Shown here: positions 34,883 through 43,660 of the stretch, piece by piece | How the letters are laid out: every line of letters begins with the position of its first letter | How positions within the stretch are numbered: the first letter of the stretch is position 1 | Source: Bacteroidaceae bacterium | Lineage (GTDB): Bacteria > Bacteroidota > Bacteroidia > Bacteroidales > Bacteroidaceae | Length of the DNA: 52,610 bases | Direction of reading: 5' to 3' | Assembly: GCA_017469685.1 (NCBI GenBank) | Contig: JAFUFW010000019.1 | Coordinates: forward strand, 1-52,610 | Position numbers and translations under genes: made by a program | Notes under the pieces: generated by a model | Database searches by the model: none | What the model was told of the DNA's origin: nothing | The model's input: the letters and a program-made list of their open reading frames with translations, nothing else

Positions 34883-36412
34883 CTACGTTTTTTCCCATCC
34901 GTCGAAAACATGGGCATCATAGACATGATTAGTTCCTGCCTCATGAAGGGGCGCCCACAGCTGTGCGAAGAAGGGATTGCGACGCGCCTCGGCATCCCAC
35001 TGCCACGGCCGTGCACTTGATTCGCCGACATAGGGATAGGGGAAACATTCGGGACACCAGTGCCCGCCCAGTAGAATCAGCCTCGGCGAGGCTGTGAAAC
35101 GATGCCCCTCGGCACATTGCCACCGTAGGGGTGTATCCCAGTCGCCACGCGTCATCGTCGCAGAGAGACACTTGCCGCCACGGAAGCAGGCTGCGCGCTG
35201 CATGTCTTCAATCGTGAACTCGGACATCGGTTTCCGTTCATCGTAACCATGATCCAACAACACAGCCTTGTCAGTGGGATGCGACAGGTCGGTATGCTTC
35301 CAGCCGGGAATCTTGCTGTAAGCCTCCAGGGAACCGTAATAGGCCGCGATGCGCTGCTCGTTGTGTTCGCGAATCCACCGCTGCGTGCCGTGGGTCTTCC
35401 TGTACGCCATGAATGCCATGGCCAGCTTCACGATATGCGGTACTAAACAGGCTACCTTCGTGGCTTTGGCGAAGCGTATGGCCAATGGCAGGGTGTTGCT
35501 GCGACTCATCTGTTCGAAGTACTCCTTCAATGGCACATAGCCACGGAAGTGCAGGTAGTTCTCCAGCACGTCGCTGTCCAGATACCACATGCCATGGAAG
35601 TTGCGCGTGGTGAACCACCGTGCCTCGAAGATATGTTCGGGACGCGGGCAGCCGATAGCCTTCAGCAGCAGGGATTCAAACTCATAGTTCGATATGCGAT
35701 ATTCAGGACCTGAGCCTATGTTGTAGTAGCGGTTCCAGAACTCGTCTGGCACCTCGGGGCGACACACACGTTCCAACAGACGTCCGCTGTCCTCCACGGT
35801 CGCCCATTCCAGCACGCCACGGATGGGTACATGGAACATGATGGGGTCATAGTTCTTGAGGATGGCCGGGTAAAGGATGCCCGACTGTCGCAGGCTCACC
35901 CATCGGCGGATGCCGCTGTCGGTGAGGATGCGTTCGGCCATGACCTTCGTAATGCCATAGTGGTCGTAGGCTGATACACAGATTGGATCGCCGGTACGGC
36001 CCCAATGCAGGGGCTCGCGGCGGTCGCCCATCTGTGCCACGGAACCGATGTATACCACCTTGGGCTGGCGGTAGCCCTGCGCCAGCACCGCATCACGGAT
36101 GTTGCGGGCGGCGCCCACATTGGTGCTCAGTGTGGTCTTGGGTTTATAGTCTGCCTTGGGGCTTACCTGCCCGCCCACGTGCAGGACGATGTCGCTGCCC
36201 GCAACGCCCCGCAGCACATCGTCGTAGTTACGCAGGTCACCCCAGATGATTTCAATCTCATCTTTCAGCGGGGTTAGTATTTTGCGGTCGCGTCGCGTAG
36301 GCAGTGCCAGCACGCGTACGTTGTACATATCCTTTTTGGCCAGCAGTTCCTTGAGGCCTGCCGTTCCCATGGTACCCGTGGCACCTGTGAGGAATACATT
36401 GATCTTCTTCAT
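34883..36412 (-). CDS. Extended SDR (epimerase/3-beta-HSD-like) with C-terminal zinc ribbon
   Basis: A 509-residue protein. The NAD-binding motif TGATGTMG is at about 9-16, the catalytic Ser near 124 (VYIGSVAQMG) and Tyr152/Lys156 in YGITK. The SDR part ends near residue 330. The tail holds a zinc-ribbon-like motif, WQCAEGHRF then WCPEC (Cys433, His437, Cys453, Cys456), similar to DUF4379-type ribbons, which is unusual on a dehydrogenase. It starts 20 bases after the 5-alpha-reductase-like gene, so the two proteins may act on the same, possibly steroid or lipid, substrate. The start at MKKINVF is preferred to 36430. Confidence 0.85.
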   Translation of the reverse strand: MKKINVFLTGATGTMGTAGLKELLAKKDMYNVRVLALPTRRDRKILTPLKDEIEIIWGDLRNYDDVLRGVAGSDIVLHVGGQVSPKADYKPKTTLSTNVGAARNIRDAVLAQGYRQPKVVYIGSVAQMGDRREPLHWGRTGDPICVSAYDHYGITKVMAERILTDSGIRRWVSLRQSGILYPAILKNYDPIMFHVPIRGVLEWATVEDSGRLLERVCRPEVPDEFWNRYYNIGSGPEYRISNYEFESLLLKAIGCPRPEHIFEARWFTTRNFHGMWYLDSDVLENYLHFRGYVPLKEYFEQMSRSNTLPLAIRFAKATKVACLVPHIVKLAMAFMAYRKTHGTQRWIREHNEQRIAAYYGSLEAYSKIPGWKHTDLSHPTDKAVLLDHGYDERKPMSEFTIEDMQRAACFRGGKCLSATMTRGDWDTPLRWQCAEGHRFTASPRLILLGGHWCPECFPYPYVGESSARPWQWDAEARRNPFFAQLWAPLHEAGTNHVYDAHVFDGWEKT

Positions 36413-36432
36413 CTCAGTTCTCTTGCACATAT

Positions 36433-37203
36433 TTAATATATAAAAGGTATGATGCGCTTACGGCGGCCCACCTGCTCCTTGCCGAACTCTTCGCAATAGC
36501 GGCGGTGGATGGCATGGGCGCGTGGAACCAGATTCGCTGCCGTCCACACGGGGAAGACCCATGCTGCGGGTGTCGCCACAGCCAGTGCATAGCCTGTCCA
36601 CTCCAATATCTCTCCGAGATAGTTGGCACTTGTCACATAGCGGTATATGCCGTCCCGGGGCAGGTAGTGGCGCGTATCGCCGGGTTTGCGCAGGTGGCGA
36701 ATGACATGGTCGCTATGCCAGTTAATGCACAGACCTGCTACAAACAGGAGGATGCCCACCAGCACATGTTCACGCAGCAGATAGCCCATGCCCTCCTCAA
36801 ATGCCGGATTCGGGAACCAGAACAGGGTGCCGCCTTGAAGGATGCCGTTGAGGATATTGAACACGGCGCCCATCAGCACGATGGTAACGGGCATACGGCT
36901 ACAGCCCTTCATCAAGAGAGGGAAGATGAAGCTGCGCTGAAAATAATGGAACTCAAACAGCGTCAGGAACATCACCTCAGGCTGGTGGGTGCTGCCGCCT
37001 GTCATTTGCCAGATCACGAACATCATGAATAAAGCCGGAGCCTCCATCAACACCCATCCTAACTTGTTACCTACGCTCCATCCCCATGCCTTCGTGTGGA
37101 ACTTGCCATATCCGGCATTGACGAAGTAGAGGCATATAAAAACGATGGCCGCCATACCGAACATGGCTTTGACCAGTACATTGAAAACATATTCACTCAC
37201 CAT
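36433..37203 (-). CDS. Steroid 5-alpha-reductase-like membrane protein
   Basis: A 256-residue membrane protein with about six helices. The C-terminal half matches the 3-oxo-5-alpha-steroid 4-dehydrogenase family: PRDGIYRYVTSANYLGEILE with the conserved Asn-Tyr and Glu, EWTGYALAV, then HAIHRRYCEEFG and a basic tail RRKRIIPFIY. Family members reduce the delta-4 double bond of 3-keto steroids or related enones using NADPH. Its neighbour is a 3-beta-HSD-like SDR. Steroid or bile-acid modification is a plausible inference, but an endogenous lipid substrate is equally possible. Confidence 0.85.
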   Translation of the reverse strand: MVSEYVFNVLVKAMFGMAAIVFICLYFVNAGYGKFHTKAWGWSVGNKLGWVLMEAPALFMMFVIWQMTGGSTHQPEVMFLTLFEFHYFQRSFIFPLLMKGCSRMPVTIVLMGAVFNILNGILQGGTLFWFPNPAFEEGMGYLLREHVLVGILLFVAGLCINWHSDHVIRHLRKPGDTRHYLPRDGIYRYVTSANYLGEILEWTGYALAVATPAAWVFPVWTAANLVPRAHAIHRRYCEEFGKEQVGRRKRIIPFIY

Positions 37204-37228
37204 ATCTTGCTGTATTGACGGTTATATT

Positions 37229-37244
37229 TATCTTTGCAAAGGTA
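37229..37244. promoter_or_regulatory. Back-to-back -7 elements on both strands
   Basis: TATCTTTG (37229-37236, plus) directly abuts CAAAGGTA (37237-37244, which is TACCTTTG on the minus strand), so the 16 bases form a near palindrome. The minus element would drive the reductase-SDR operon. The plus element has CTTG 19 bp upstream (37206-37209). Confidence 0.5.
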
Positions 37245-37403
37245 CGGCGATTTCTCCTTACACCGAAGATGAATCCGACGAGCGGCATGATGGGGCGGAC
37301 CAAATGACAAGCGAGGGCGATGAAGTGACGGAGTTTAAGAGAAAAAAACGGTCATTCCACTGTTTTTTATTCTCCCGTGCACTGTGCGTACGAAATAAAT
37401 GTG

Positions 37404-37411
37404 TACCTTTG
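37404..37411 (+). promoter_or_regulatory. Candidate -7 element for the large secreted protein
   Basis: TACCTTTG matches the consensus and lies 45 bases before the ATG at 37456. No good -33 element is seen. Confidence 0.5.
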
Positions 37412-37455
37412 GAGCTGAAAAGTACAGAAACAAATATAAAAACCAGCATAAAAAC

Positions 37456-40400
37456 ATGAAGCACCTACGCCATCTATTGCCAGCGGCCGCGCTGCTGTCC
37501 GCCAGCCTGCACACTGCGGCACAGACCGATGTCACATCCGCTTACCTAACGAATCCTTCCTTCGAGGCTGATGCAGCCCAGTGTACTGATGCCTTGAAAA
37601 AGAGCGAGGCGGCCGACGGCCTGCGCGGATGGGACGTCAGCGCCATCACAGGATGGACCACCACCCGCCCCGACAAGCAGCTGCTCATCACTGCCGACTG
37701 CTTCACCGACAACAACTTTGGCAAGACCACGATTGCCGAGGGGCAGTATGCCCTGTTCCAGCGCATGGGCTGGACCAACGGCACGAGCACCGTCAGCCAG
37801 ACATCGACACAGGCCCTCACTGCCGGCAAGTACATGCTCACAGCTAAGGTGAAAGCCTTTTATGCTAATTCCGCCACCAGCAGCGCTATCATCCAGGTGA
37901 AAACTAACGGAAAGAGCATTGCATCAGCTGCCATAGCTTTCGCCCAAGGCTCAGCAGGCTGCATGGCAAGCTCCGACTGGACTACCGCCAGCCTACGCTT
38001 CACGCTCGCTGAGGCGGCTACAATCGACGTTGAAGTCAGCGTAACATGGGTCAGCGGCGGCAGTCAGATAGCCCTTGATGACTTCCGTCTCACTGAATTG
38101 CCTGCCGACACGCCCGACGAGCCCACCCCCGAAGCTACACGCTACACCGAGGGCATCATCACCCACGACTTCGTGCCCGAAGCAGAGATGATGCAGGACC
38201 TGCTTCAGATGCTGGCCAACTCGATGCAGTATGCCAAGAGTATCTGGTTCAACTGCCAGGCGCCGAACTCTGTCGGCGAAGTCTGCGGCTACTTCAAGGG
38301 CAACAGCGCCGGGCAGAGCAACGAGGACGGGGTGCGCACCAATGCAGACTTCGCTATGATAGCAGCATTCCTCTGCAAATATGCCCAAGGCAAGGTGACG
38401 CTGCCAGAGGGCATGACATGGGACGAAGTAAAGCAGATGGCAATGAAGAGCCTCGTCTTCGGCTACTCGACACATAAGGCAAACAAGCTGAAAGTGACAG
38501 CCGACAATAAATACTGGGGCAGCACGGCCACGAACGATGCCGTATGGGAGAGTTCACTGTGGACAATGAGTCTCTGCTACGCCTCGCATTTCCTCAAGGA
38601 CGAACTTACCGATGCCCAGCGCTCATACATATATAATATGGTAAAGGCTGAGTGCAACTACGAGCTTGGCCGCTCTATTCCAACTGGCTATGCCGGCGAC
38701 ACTAAAGCTGAGGAGAACGGCTGGGAGGCCGACGTACTGGCCTGCGCCCTCGGGCTTTACCCCGACGATGCGCAAGCTGCCCGCTGGTTTGACCGTCTGC
38801 GCGACTTCGCCATTAATAGCTACTCGCAAGTGGACGATGCCAATAATACTTCCGTCATCGATCCCGATTACGACCAGAAGACCGTGGCCGACTATTATCG
38901 TGGCCAGAACCTCTATGACGACTACACACTGCAGAACCACAACCTCTTCCACACATCCTACCAGAACGTGGTGATGCAGGAACTTGGCGAGGCACATCTG
39001 GCCATGCTCCTATTCCAAGGCGACAACACGAAATGGAAGACTAACGCGCTGATGCACAACCAGCAGCAGGTGCTCGACCTCGTGCTCAAGCGTTTAGCCC
39101 TGTCCGACGGCGAACTTGCCATGCCCAACGGCAACGACTGGAGCCTCTTCCTCTTCGATCAAATCACCAGCTACAGCACCGCTGCCTGCTTCCTACGCGA
39201 CGCCGATGCGCTGATGCTTGAGAATATGGCTTACAAGTATATCAAGGCCCGCCAGCAGACAACGCAGGATGGCTCATGGCTCCTTAACAGCGATATAGGT
39301 CCGCGCCGAATGGGCGTCGAGGCCCACCGCGTCATGATGACCTACCTGATGCACTTAGCAGCCTCGACGGCCAACCTTCAACCTTCGACGTGGAACGACT
39401 TCTCCATTCGCCAGCAGCAGGCATACATCTTCAAGTCACAGAACATAATCAGAGCCTCATCAGACGACCGCTTCGTGACCTTCTCATGGAGCAACGGTCT
39501 GAAGAGCTACACTGGCTATATTGCTGACACGACACCCGACCGCAACAAAATCATCTGCCCCTTCCGTGCGAACAACACAGGCAACCTGCTGGGCTGGTAC
39601 ACTGTAAGCGGCAAAGGCACAAATGCATCACCAACAGTAAGCGGTATATACAAGCTCTACGACACCGCCTTTACGATGAACGGACGCATCACAACCAATG
39701 ATGCCACGTTGGAGAACAGTTTCGTACTCGCAGCTACGCGCGGTAACGCCGTGGTCTACTTGAGCAACGTCAAAGCCCTACAGAACGCCACGCTCACTGG
39801 ACGCAGAGGCGGACTGCTGGCTATCACCGTTGACCCTTTCACCTCAGAGCAACGAACCATCTACACGGATGAAGGCGAAGTCACCACCAATGGCGCCGCC
39901 ACGCACACCTGGCAGACGCACTGGGCAAACATAGACCAGTCTGTAGGCATCGTCACCCTCGGAGGCACTGGCCAGATGGCTTTCGGCGACCGTGCATTAA
40001 ACAACAGCATACAATGTGCCAAGTTCTACCCCTTGTACTCTCAAAAGAACGAAGCCATCACTGCTGGTAATACTGTAGACCGTACGGCCGTCATCTACTA
40101 TAGCCGCGTTGACGCAGCCACGACAGAGCGCCTGCAGGCACAGGCCATGAGCCTAAACGAGCAGTTGCCCGAAGGCTGGAACGGCCTCATCGCCTGCGAC
40201 CCAGACGGTGAGCGCAACATCATCGTGGCTAATTTGGCTGGTGGTGCAAATAATAAAGCCAAGCTGAAAGGCCTCGCCATAGAAGGCCTCGGAGCACCAG
40301 TGTTGCAAACAGAGACCATCATCGAAGGCAGCACGGGCTCAGCGACAATAGCACTTGACGAGAACCACTCACTGATGCATCCGTTAACAGTTTTCATCAA

Positions 40401-41481
40401 AAATGCCACAGGCGTGGCAGCCAAGATGTTCAACCCTGTTGACGACAAGCAACTCTACGTACGTTCACTGATTCACAATGAGCAGAACATAACCGTCAGC
40501 ATAATGAATGGCAGCAGTGTCGTCAGCAAAGATTTCTTGATCCCTGAGTCCGGCACTCTCATTATCCGCCTCGACGACGGCGAGCTACAGGCTTACGCAA
40601 AAGAAGTCGAGGAGGAGCTTACTGATCTTACTGCACAGTACATTGTAAACCCTAATTTCGAGGAGGACGAGACATGGGGCACCACAGGCAGCATCACCCT
40701 TAGTGGCACAACCTACGCTCCCTGCTACACGCAGACAGTCGGTGCCGCAGACAGCCAGTTTCCGCAAGTGTTGCCCGTAAAGGGTTGGGATGCAGCGAGC
40801 ACGCTCTCGCCTGCCAGCAAATTCGCCCTCCTCTATTCAATGCCCTATAGCTTTACTCAGTATTGTGTCTCGCCCTCCTCACTCGGCAACAGCGCCAGCA
40901 TCATGGCCGTTCCAGCCGCTTTTGAGGAGAGCGTGGGCAAACGTTGCCTATCAATCCTAAATTCATGGACTGTGGGCACCAACGCCGTGAAGCAGGTCGT
41001 AGCTCTGCCCAAGGGCTACTACGAGCTCAGCTTCAAGCTACGCTATTCGTGCGCCAACGAGAGTCGTCGCACAGCAGAAAATGTAATCGCTTCAACAGAC
41101 GGGAACACGAACACGCTGCTCTGTAGAGTTACCGCCAATGATGAAGAGTTTTATGCCCCCTACCCCACCTCCGCCGACACTTGGGAGACAAAGGTCATTG
41201 GCTTCAGTGTAGAGCCTGACGAAGGGAGTGAAACCGCCGATGTTGACATCACCCTTGGCCTCAAGACTACTGAGAATCAAGGCGCAACAAATCAGACACG
41301 TTTATATATAGATGACCTGCGCTTGCGAGGACACGTGGAGCAGGCCCCCGACGGCATTAGCGCATCGGCCTTTCAATCAGCTGACAGCAAATTCTACGAC
41401 CTTGGAGGACGTCAGTTTCAAGAGTTACGAAAAACCGGATTCGTAATTCAAAAAGGGCAGAAATACTCGATAGCACATTAA
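37456..41481 (+). CDS. Large secreted multidomain protein, probable polysaccharide-active
   Basis: A 1341-residue protein. A signal peptide (about 1-22) is followed by a jelly-roll, carbohydrate-binding-like module (about 25-210: LTNPSFEAD at the start, QIALDDFRLTEL at the end). Next come a helical region rich in Trp and aromatic residues (about 220-680) and a beta-rich region (about 690-1070). A second copy of the first module follows (about 1085-1290: IVNPNFEEDETWG to RLYIDDLRLRG), then a C-terminal tail (YDLGGRQF) like type IX sorting signals. The toroid-plus-sandwich order recalls polysaccharide lyases, but I recognise no catalytic motif and make no specific claim. The ATG at 37456 is chosen for the signal peptide. 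It precedes asparaginase by 6 bases. Confidence 0.85.
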   Translation: MKHLRHLLPAAALLSASLHTAAQTDVTSAYLTNPSFEADAAQCTDALKKSEAADGLRGWDVSAITGWTTTRPDKQLLITADCFTDNNFGKTTIAEGQYALFQRMGWTNGTSTVSQTSTQALTAGKYMLTAKVKAFYANSATSSAIIQVKTNGKSIASAAIAFAQGSAGCMASSDWTTASLRFTLAEAATIDVEVSVTWVSGGSQIALDDFRLTELPADTPDEPTPEATRYTEGIITHDFVPEAEMMQDLLQMLANSMQYAKSIWFNCQAPNSVGEVCGYFKGNSAGQSNEDGVRTNADFAMIAAFLCKYAQGKVTLPEGMTWDEVKQMAMKSLVFGYSTHKANKLKVTADNKYWGSTATNDAVWESSLWTMSLCYASHFLKDELTDAQRSYIYNMVKAECNYELGRSIPTGYAGDTKAEENGWEADVLACALGLYPDDAQAARWFDRLRDFAINSYSQVDDANNTSVIDPDYDQKTVADYYRGQNLYDDYTLQNHNLFHTSYQNVVMQELGEAHLAMLLFQGDNTKWKTNALMHNQQQVLDLVLKRLALSDGELAMPNGNDWSLFLFDQITSYSTAACFLRDADALMLENMAYKYIKARQQTTQDGSWLLNSDIGPRRMGVEAHRVMMTYLMHLAASTANLQPSTWNDFSIRQQQAYIFKSQNIIRASSDDRFVTFSWSNGLKSYTGYIADTTPDRNKIICPFRANNTGNLLGWYTVSGKGTNASPTVSGIYKLYDTAFTMNGRITTNDATLENSFVLAATRGNAVVYLSNVKALQNATLTGRRGGLLAITVDPFTSEQRTIYTDEGEVTTNGAATHTWQTHWANIDQSVGIVTLGGTGQMAFGDRALNNSIQCAKFYPLYSQKNEAITAGNTVDRTAVIYYSRVDAATTERLQAQAMSLNEQLPEGWNGLIACDPDGERNIIVANLAGGANNKAKLKGLAIEGLGAPVLQTETIIEGSTGSATIALDENHSLMHPLTVFIKNATGVAAKMFNPVDDKQLYVRSLIHNEQNITVSIMNGSSVVSKDFLIPESGTLIIRLDDGELQAYAKEVEEELTDLTAQYIVNPNFEEDETWGTTGSITLSGTTYAPCYTQTVGAADSQFPQVLPVKGWDAASTLSPASKFALLYSMPYSFTQYCVSPSSLGNSASIMAVPAAFEESVGKRCLSILNSWTVGTNAVKQVVALPKGYYELSFKLRYSCANESRRTAENVIASTDGNTNTLLCRVTANDEEFYAPYPTSADTWETKVIGFSVEPDEGSETADVDITLGLKTTENQGATNQTRLYIDDLRLRGHVEQAPDGISASAFQSADSKFYDLGGRQFQELRKTGFVIQKGQKYSIAH

Positions 41482-41487
41482 TATATT

Positions 41488-42516
41488 ATGCAATCACACG
41501 TTCTATTAATATACACCGGCGGCACCATTGGCATGGGCATTAATCCGAGCACAGGTGTGCTTGAGCCCCTCAACTTCAACGAACTGCTCTCCCACATGCC
41601 AGAGCTGCAAGACATTCCGGCGCACGTAGACGTTCATCAGTTCGCCGAACCCATCGATTCCAGCGATATGAATCCGCAGTTGTGGACTCGTATTGTGGAA
41701 ATAATAACGGAGCACTACAACAGCTACGACGGTTTTGTTATTCTTCATGGTACAGACACGATGGCTTTCACAGCATCAGCCTTGTCGTTCATGCTTGAGA
41801 ACCTCACCAAGCCCGTCGTCCTGACAGGTTCTCAGCTACCTATAGGCCAGCTTCGGACTGATGGTCGCGAAAACCTGATAACAAGCATCGAGATAGCAGC
41901 AGCCAAGGGTGCAAAAGGCCAACCACGCGTGCCTGAAGTGTGCATTTATTTTAGCGGCAAGCTGCTTCGCGGCAACCGCTCCACGAAAGTAAACAGCGAG
42001 GGGTTCAATGCCTTTGACACATTCAACTTCCCGCATCTGGCAGACGCGGGCGTAAAGATTAGCTTCCACGACGGACTTATCCTGCGCCCCGATTTCAATC
42101 GACCTATGACGCCTCACACAGAGATGGACACTGGCGTCGTGGTCTTCACACTTTTCCCGGGGATTGAGGAGTGTACGGTCCGTCATCTGCTCAACACCCC
42201 AGGCCTTCACTCAGTGGTCATGCGCACCTACGGCAGCGGTAATGCTCCCCAGCAGCCATGGCTCAAGGAGGCCCTCCTGCAAGCAGAGGAGCGAGGGATA
42301 ACGGTCGTGAACATCACACAATGTGCTGCGGGTCCCGTAGAGATGGCACGCTACAGCGGCGGCTTCTTGCTGAAGACAGCAGGCGTCATCGGCGGTTTCG
42401 ACAGCACAGTTGAATGTGCCATAGCTAAACTGATGCACCTGCGAGGGCTCAGTAACGACCCGCAATTCATTCGAGCACAAATGCAGCAATCGCTCTGCGG
42501 AGAGATTACAATATAA
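41488..42516 (+). CDS. ansA: L-asparaginase, type I (cytoplasmic)
   Basis: A 342-residue amidohydrolase that converts asparagine to aspartate and ammonia. The first catalytic Thr is in YTGGTIGMG (about residues 9-17) and the second in HGTDTMAFTASAL, with the Lys motif region TGSQLPIGQLRTDGREN. No signal peptide is present, as in type I enzymes. It follows the large secreted protein by only 6 bases, so the two are likely co-transcribed. Confidence 0.96.
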   Translation: MQSHVLLIYTGGTIGMGINPSTGVLEPLNFNELLSHMPELQDIPAHVDVHQFAEPIDSSDMNPQLWTRIVEIITEHYNSYDGFVILHGTDTMAFTASALSFMLENLTKPVVLTGSQLPIGQLRTDGRENLITSIEIAAAKGAKGQPRVPEVCIYFSGKLLRGNRSTKVNSEGFNAFDTFNFPHLADAGVKISFHDGLILRPDFNRPMTPHTEMDTGVVVFTLFPGIEECTVRHLLNTPGLHSVVMRTYGSGNAPQQPWLKEALLQAEERGITVVNITQCAAGPVEMARYSGGFLLKTAGVIGGFDSTVECAIAKLMHLRGLSNDPQFIRAQMQQSLCGEITI

Positions 42517-42576
42517 AAACATTATTCTTTACATCAAAAAACAGGTAGAATTCTTCTGCTAAAAGAAAAATTATTG

Positions 42577-42584
42577 TATTTTTG
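42577..42584 (+). promoter_or_regulatory. Candidate -7 element for the surface-glycan gene cluster
   Basis: TATTTTTG fits TAnnTTTG, with TCTG (42555-42558) 18 bp upstream as a poor -33 element, 36 bases before the first Stealth gene. Confidence 0.5.
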
Positions 42585-42619
42585 CCCGCAATAAAAATAA
42601 CGCTCATAGAGACAAATAC

Positions 42620-43612
42620 ATGGACATTGATTTTGTGATTACATGGGTCGACATGAACGACCCTAAGTGGCAGAGTGATTTTTCCAAATATTCCGGCAAT
42701 AAAGAGAATACGAAGAACGGAGTCTCGGAAGCGCGGTTCAGAGACAATGGTTTCCTGAAGTACTGGTTCAGAGGAGTCGAGAAGTTTGCGCCGTGGGTAC
42801 GAAAGATTCATTTCGTGACAAGTGGCCAAAAGCCGGAATGGCTTGATGCCAGTCACCCAAAAATCAATTTGGTTAACCATAAGGACTTTATTCCATCGCA
42901 ATTTCTGCCATCGTTCAACTCTGTGGTTATAGAGCGCTATATGCATAAGATACCTGATTTGGCCGAGCACTTTGTCTATTTTAACGATGATTTCTATATC
43001 ATCAACCACGTCAAGGAAGAACGCTTCTTCAGGAATGGTCTCCCGTGCGACATCGCTGTGTTTGCTTATAATCCATCTTGGTCGCAGTGGTACAAGAGAA
43101 TAAAAAACAACGTCAGGATTATCAACCGCCACTTCGATAAGAGGGAGGTAATGGCGCTTCATCACGACAAATGGTTTGACCGAAGCTACGGCATGAAGGC
43201 ACGGTGGAATTATATCCTCAAGCTCTATGATAAGTTCATCACTCTGCGCGTACCCCACAACGCCCAGCCATACCTGAAATCCACATTTACTGAAGTTTGG
43301 GACGCTGCGGAAAAAGAACTAACCGAGACTTCCGTCAACAAGTTCCGTGCTTTGACCGACTACACCCCAGAACTTTTCCGTATGTGGCAGATCTGTGAGG
43401 GTAACTTCTGCCCGTACAACACGTACCGCGACACAAAGATGTTCCCTCTCATGGTGCGGCCAAAGCAAGCTATAAAGGCGATACGCCAGCAGTCCTATAC
43501 CCTTATATGCCTAAACGATAATGTCCACATCCGCAATTACGACCTTGTGATGGACAACATAAGAGATTCATTCCAAAGCATATTACCTAAGAAATCAAGC
43601 TTTGAACTGTAG
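42620..43612 (+). CDS. Stealth-family capsular polysaccharide phosphotransferase
   Basis: A 330-residue protein of the Stealth family, whose members transfer sugar-1-phosphate units to build phosphodiester-linked surface glycans. Conserved region 1 is MDIDFVITWVDMNDPKW. Region 2 spans about 45-130 (RFRDNGFLKYWFRGVEKFAP, PSFNSVVIERYMHKIPDLAE, FVYFNDDFYI), and the FNDD pair is the expected metal site. The C-terminal regions are less clear. It opens a four-gene glycan cluster that ends with a second Stealth gene. Confidence 0.92.
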   Translation: MDIDFVITWVDMNDPKWQSDFSKYSGNKENTKNGVSEARFRDNGFLKYWFRGVEKFAPWVRKIHFVTSGQKPEWLDASHPKINLVNHKDFIPSQFLPSFNSVVIERYMHKIPDLAEHFVYFNDDFYIINHVKEERFFRNGLPCDIAVFAYNPSWSQWYKRIKNNVRIINRHFDKREVMALHHDKWFDRSYGMKARWNYILKLYDKFITLRVPHNAQPYLKSTFTEVWDAAEKELTETSVNKFRALTDYTPELFRMWQICEGNFCPYNTYRDTKMFPLMVRPKQAIKAIRQQSYTLICLNDNVHIRNYDLVMDNIRDSFQSILPKKSSFEL

Positions 43613-43618
43613 ACCTTG

Positions 43619-43660
43619 TTAATTAGTTATTTGTTAATCTGAGAATCAGTTAATCTGAAT
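43619..43660 (+). repeat. Octamer array before the GT92-like gene
   Basis: Approximate 8-nt units (TTAATTAG, then a 7-mer, TTAATCTG twice, with one AGAATCAG between) run to three bases before the ATG at 43661. Confidence 0.75.
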
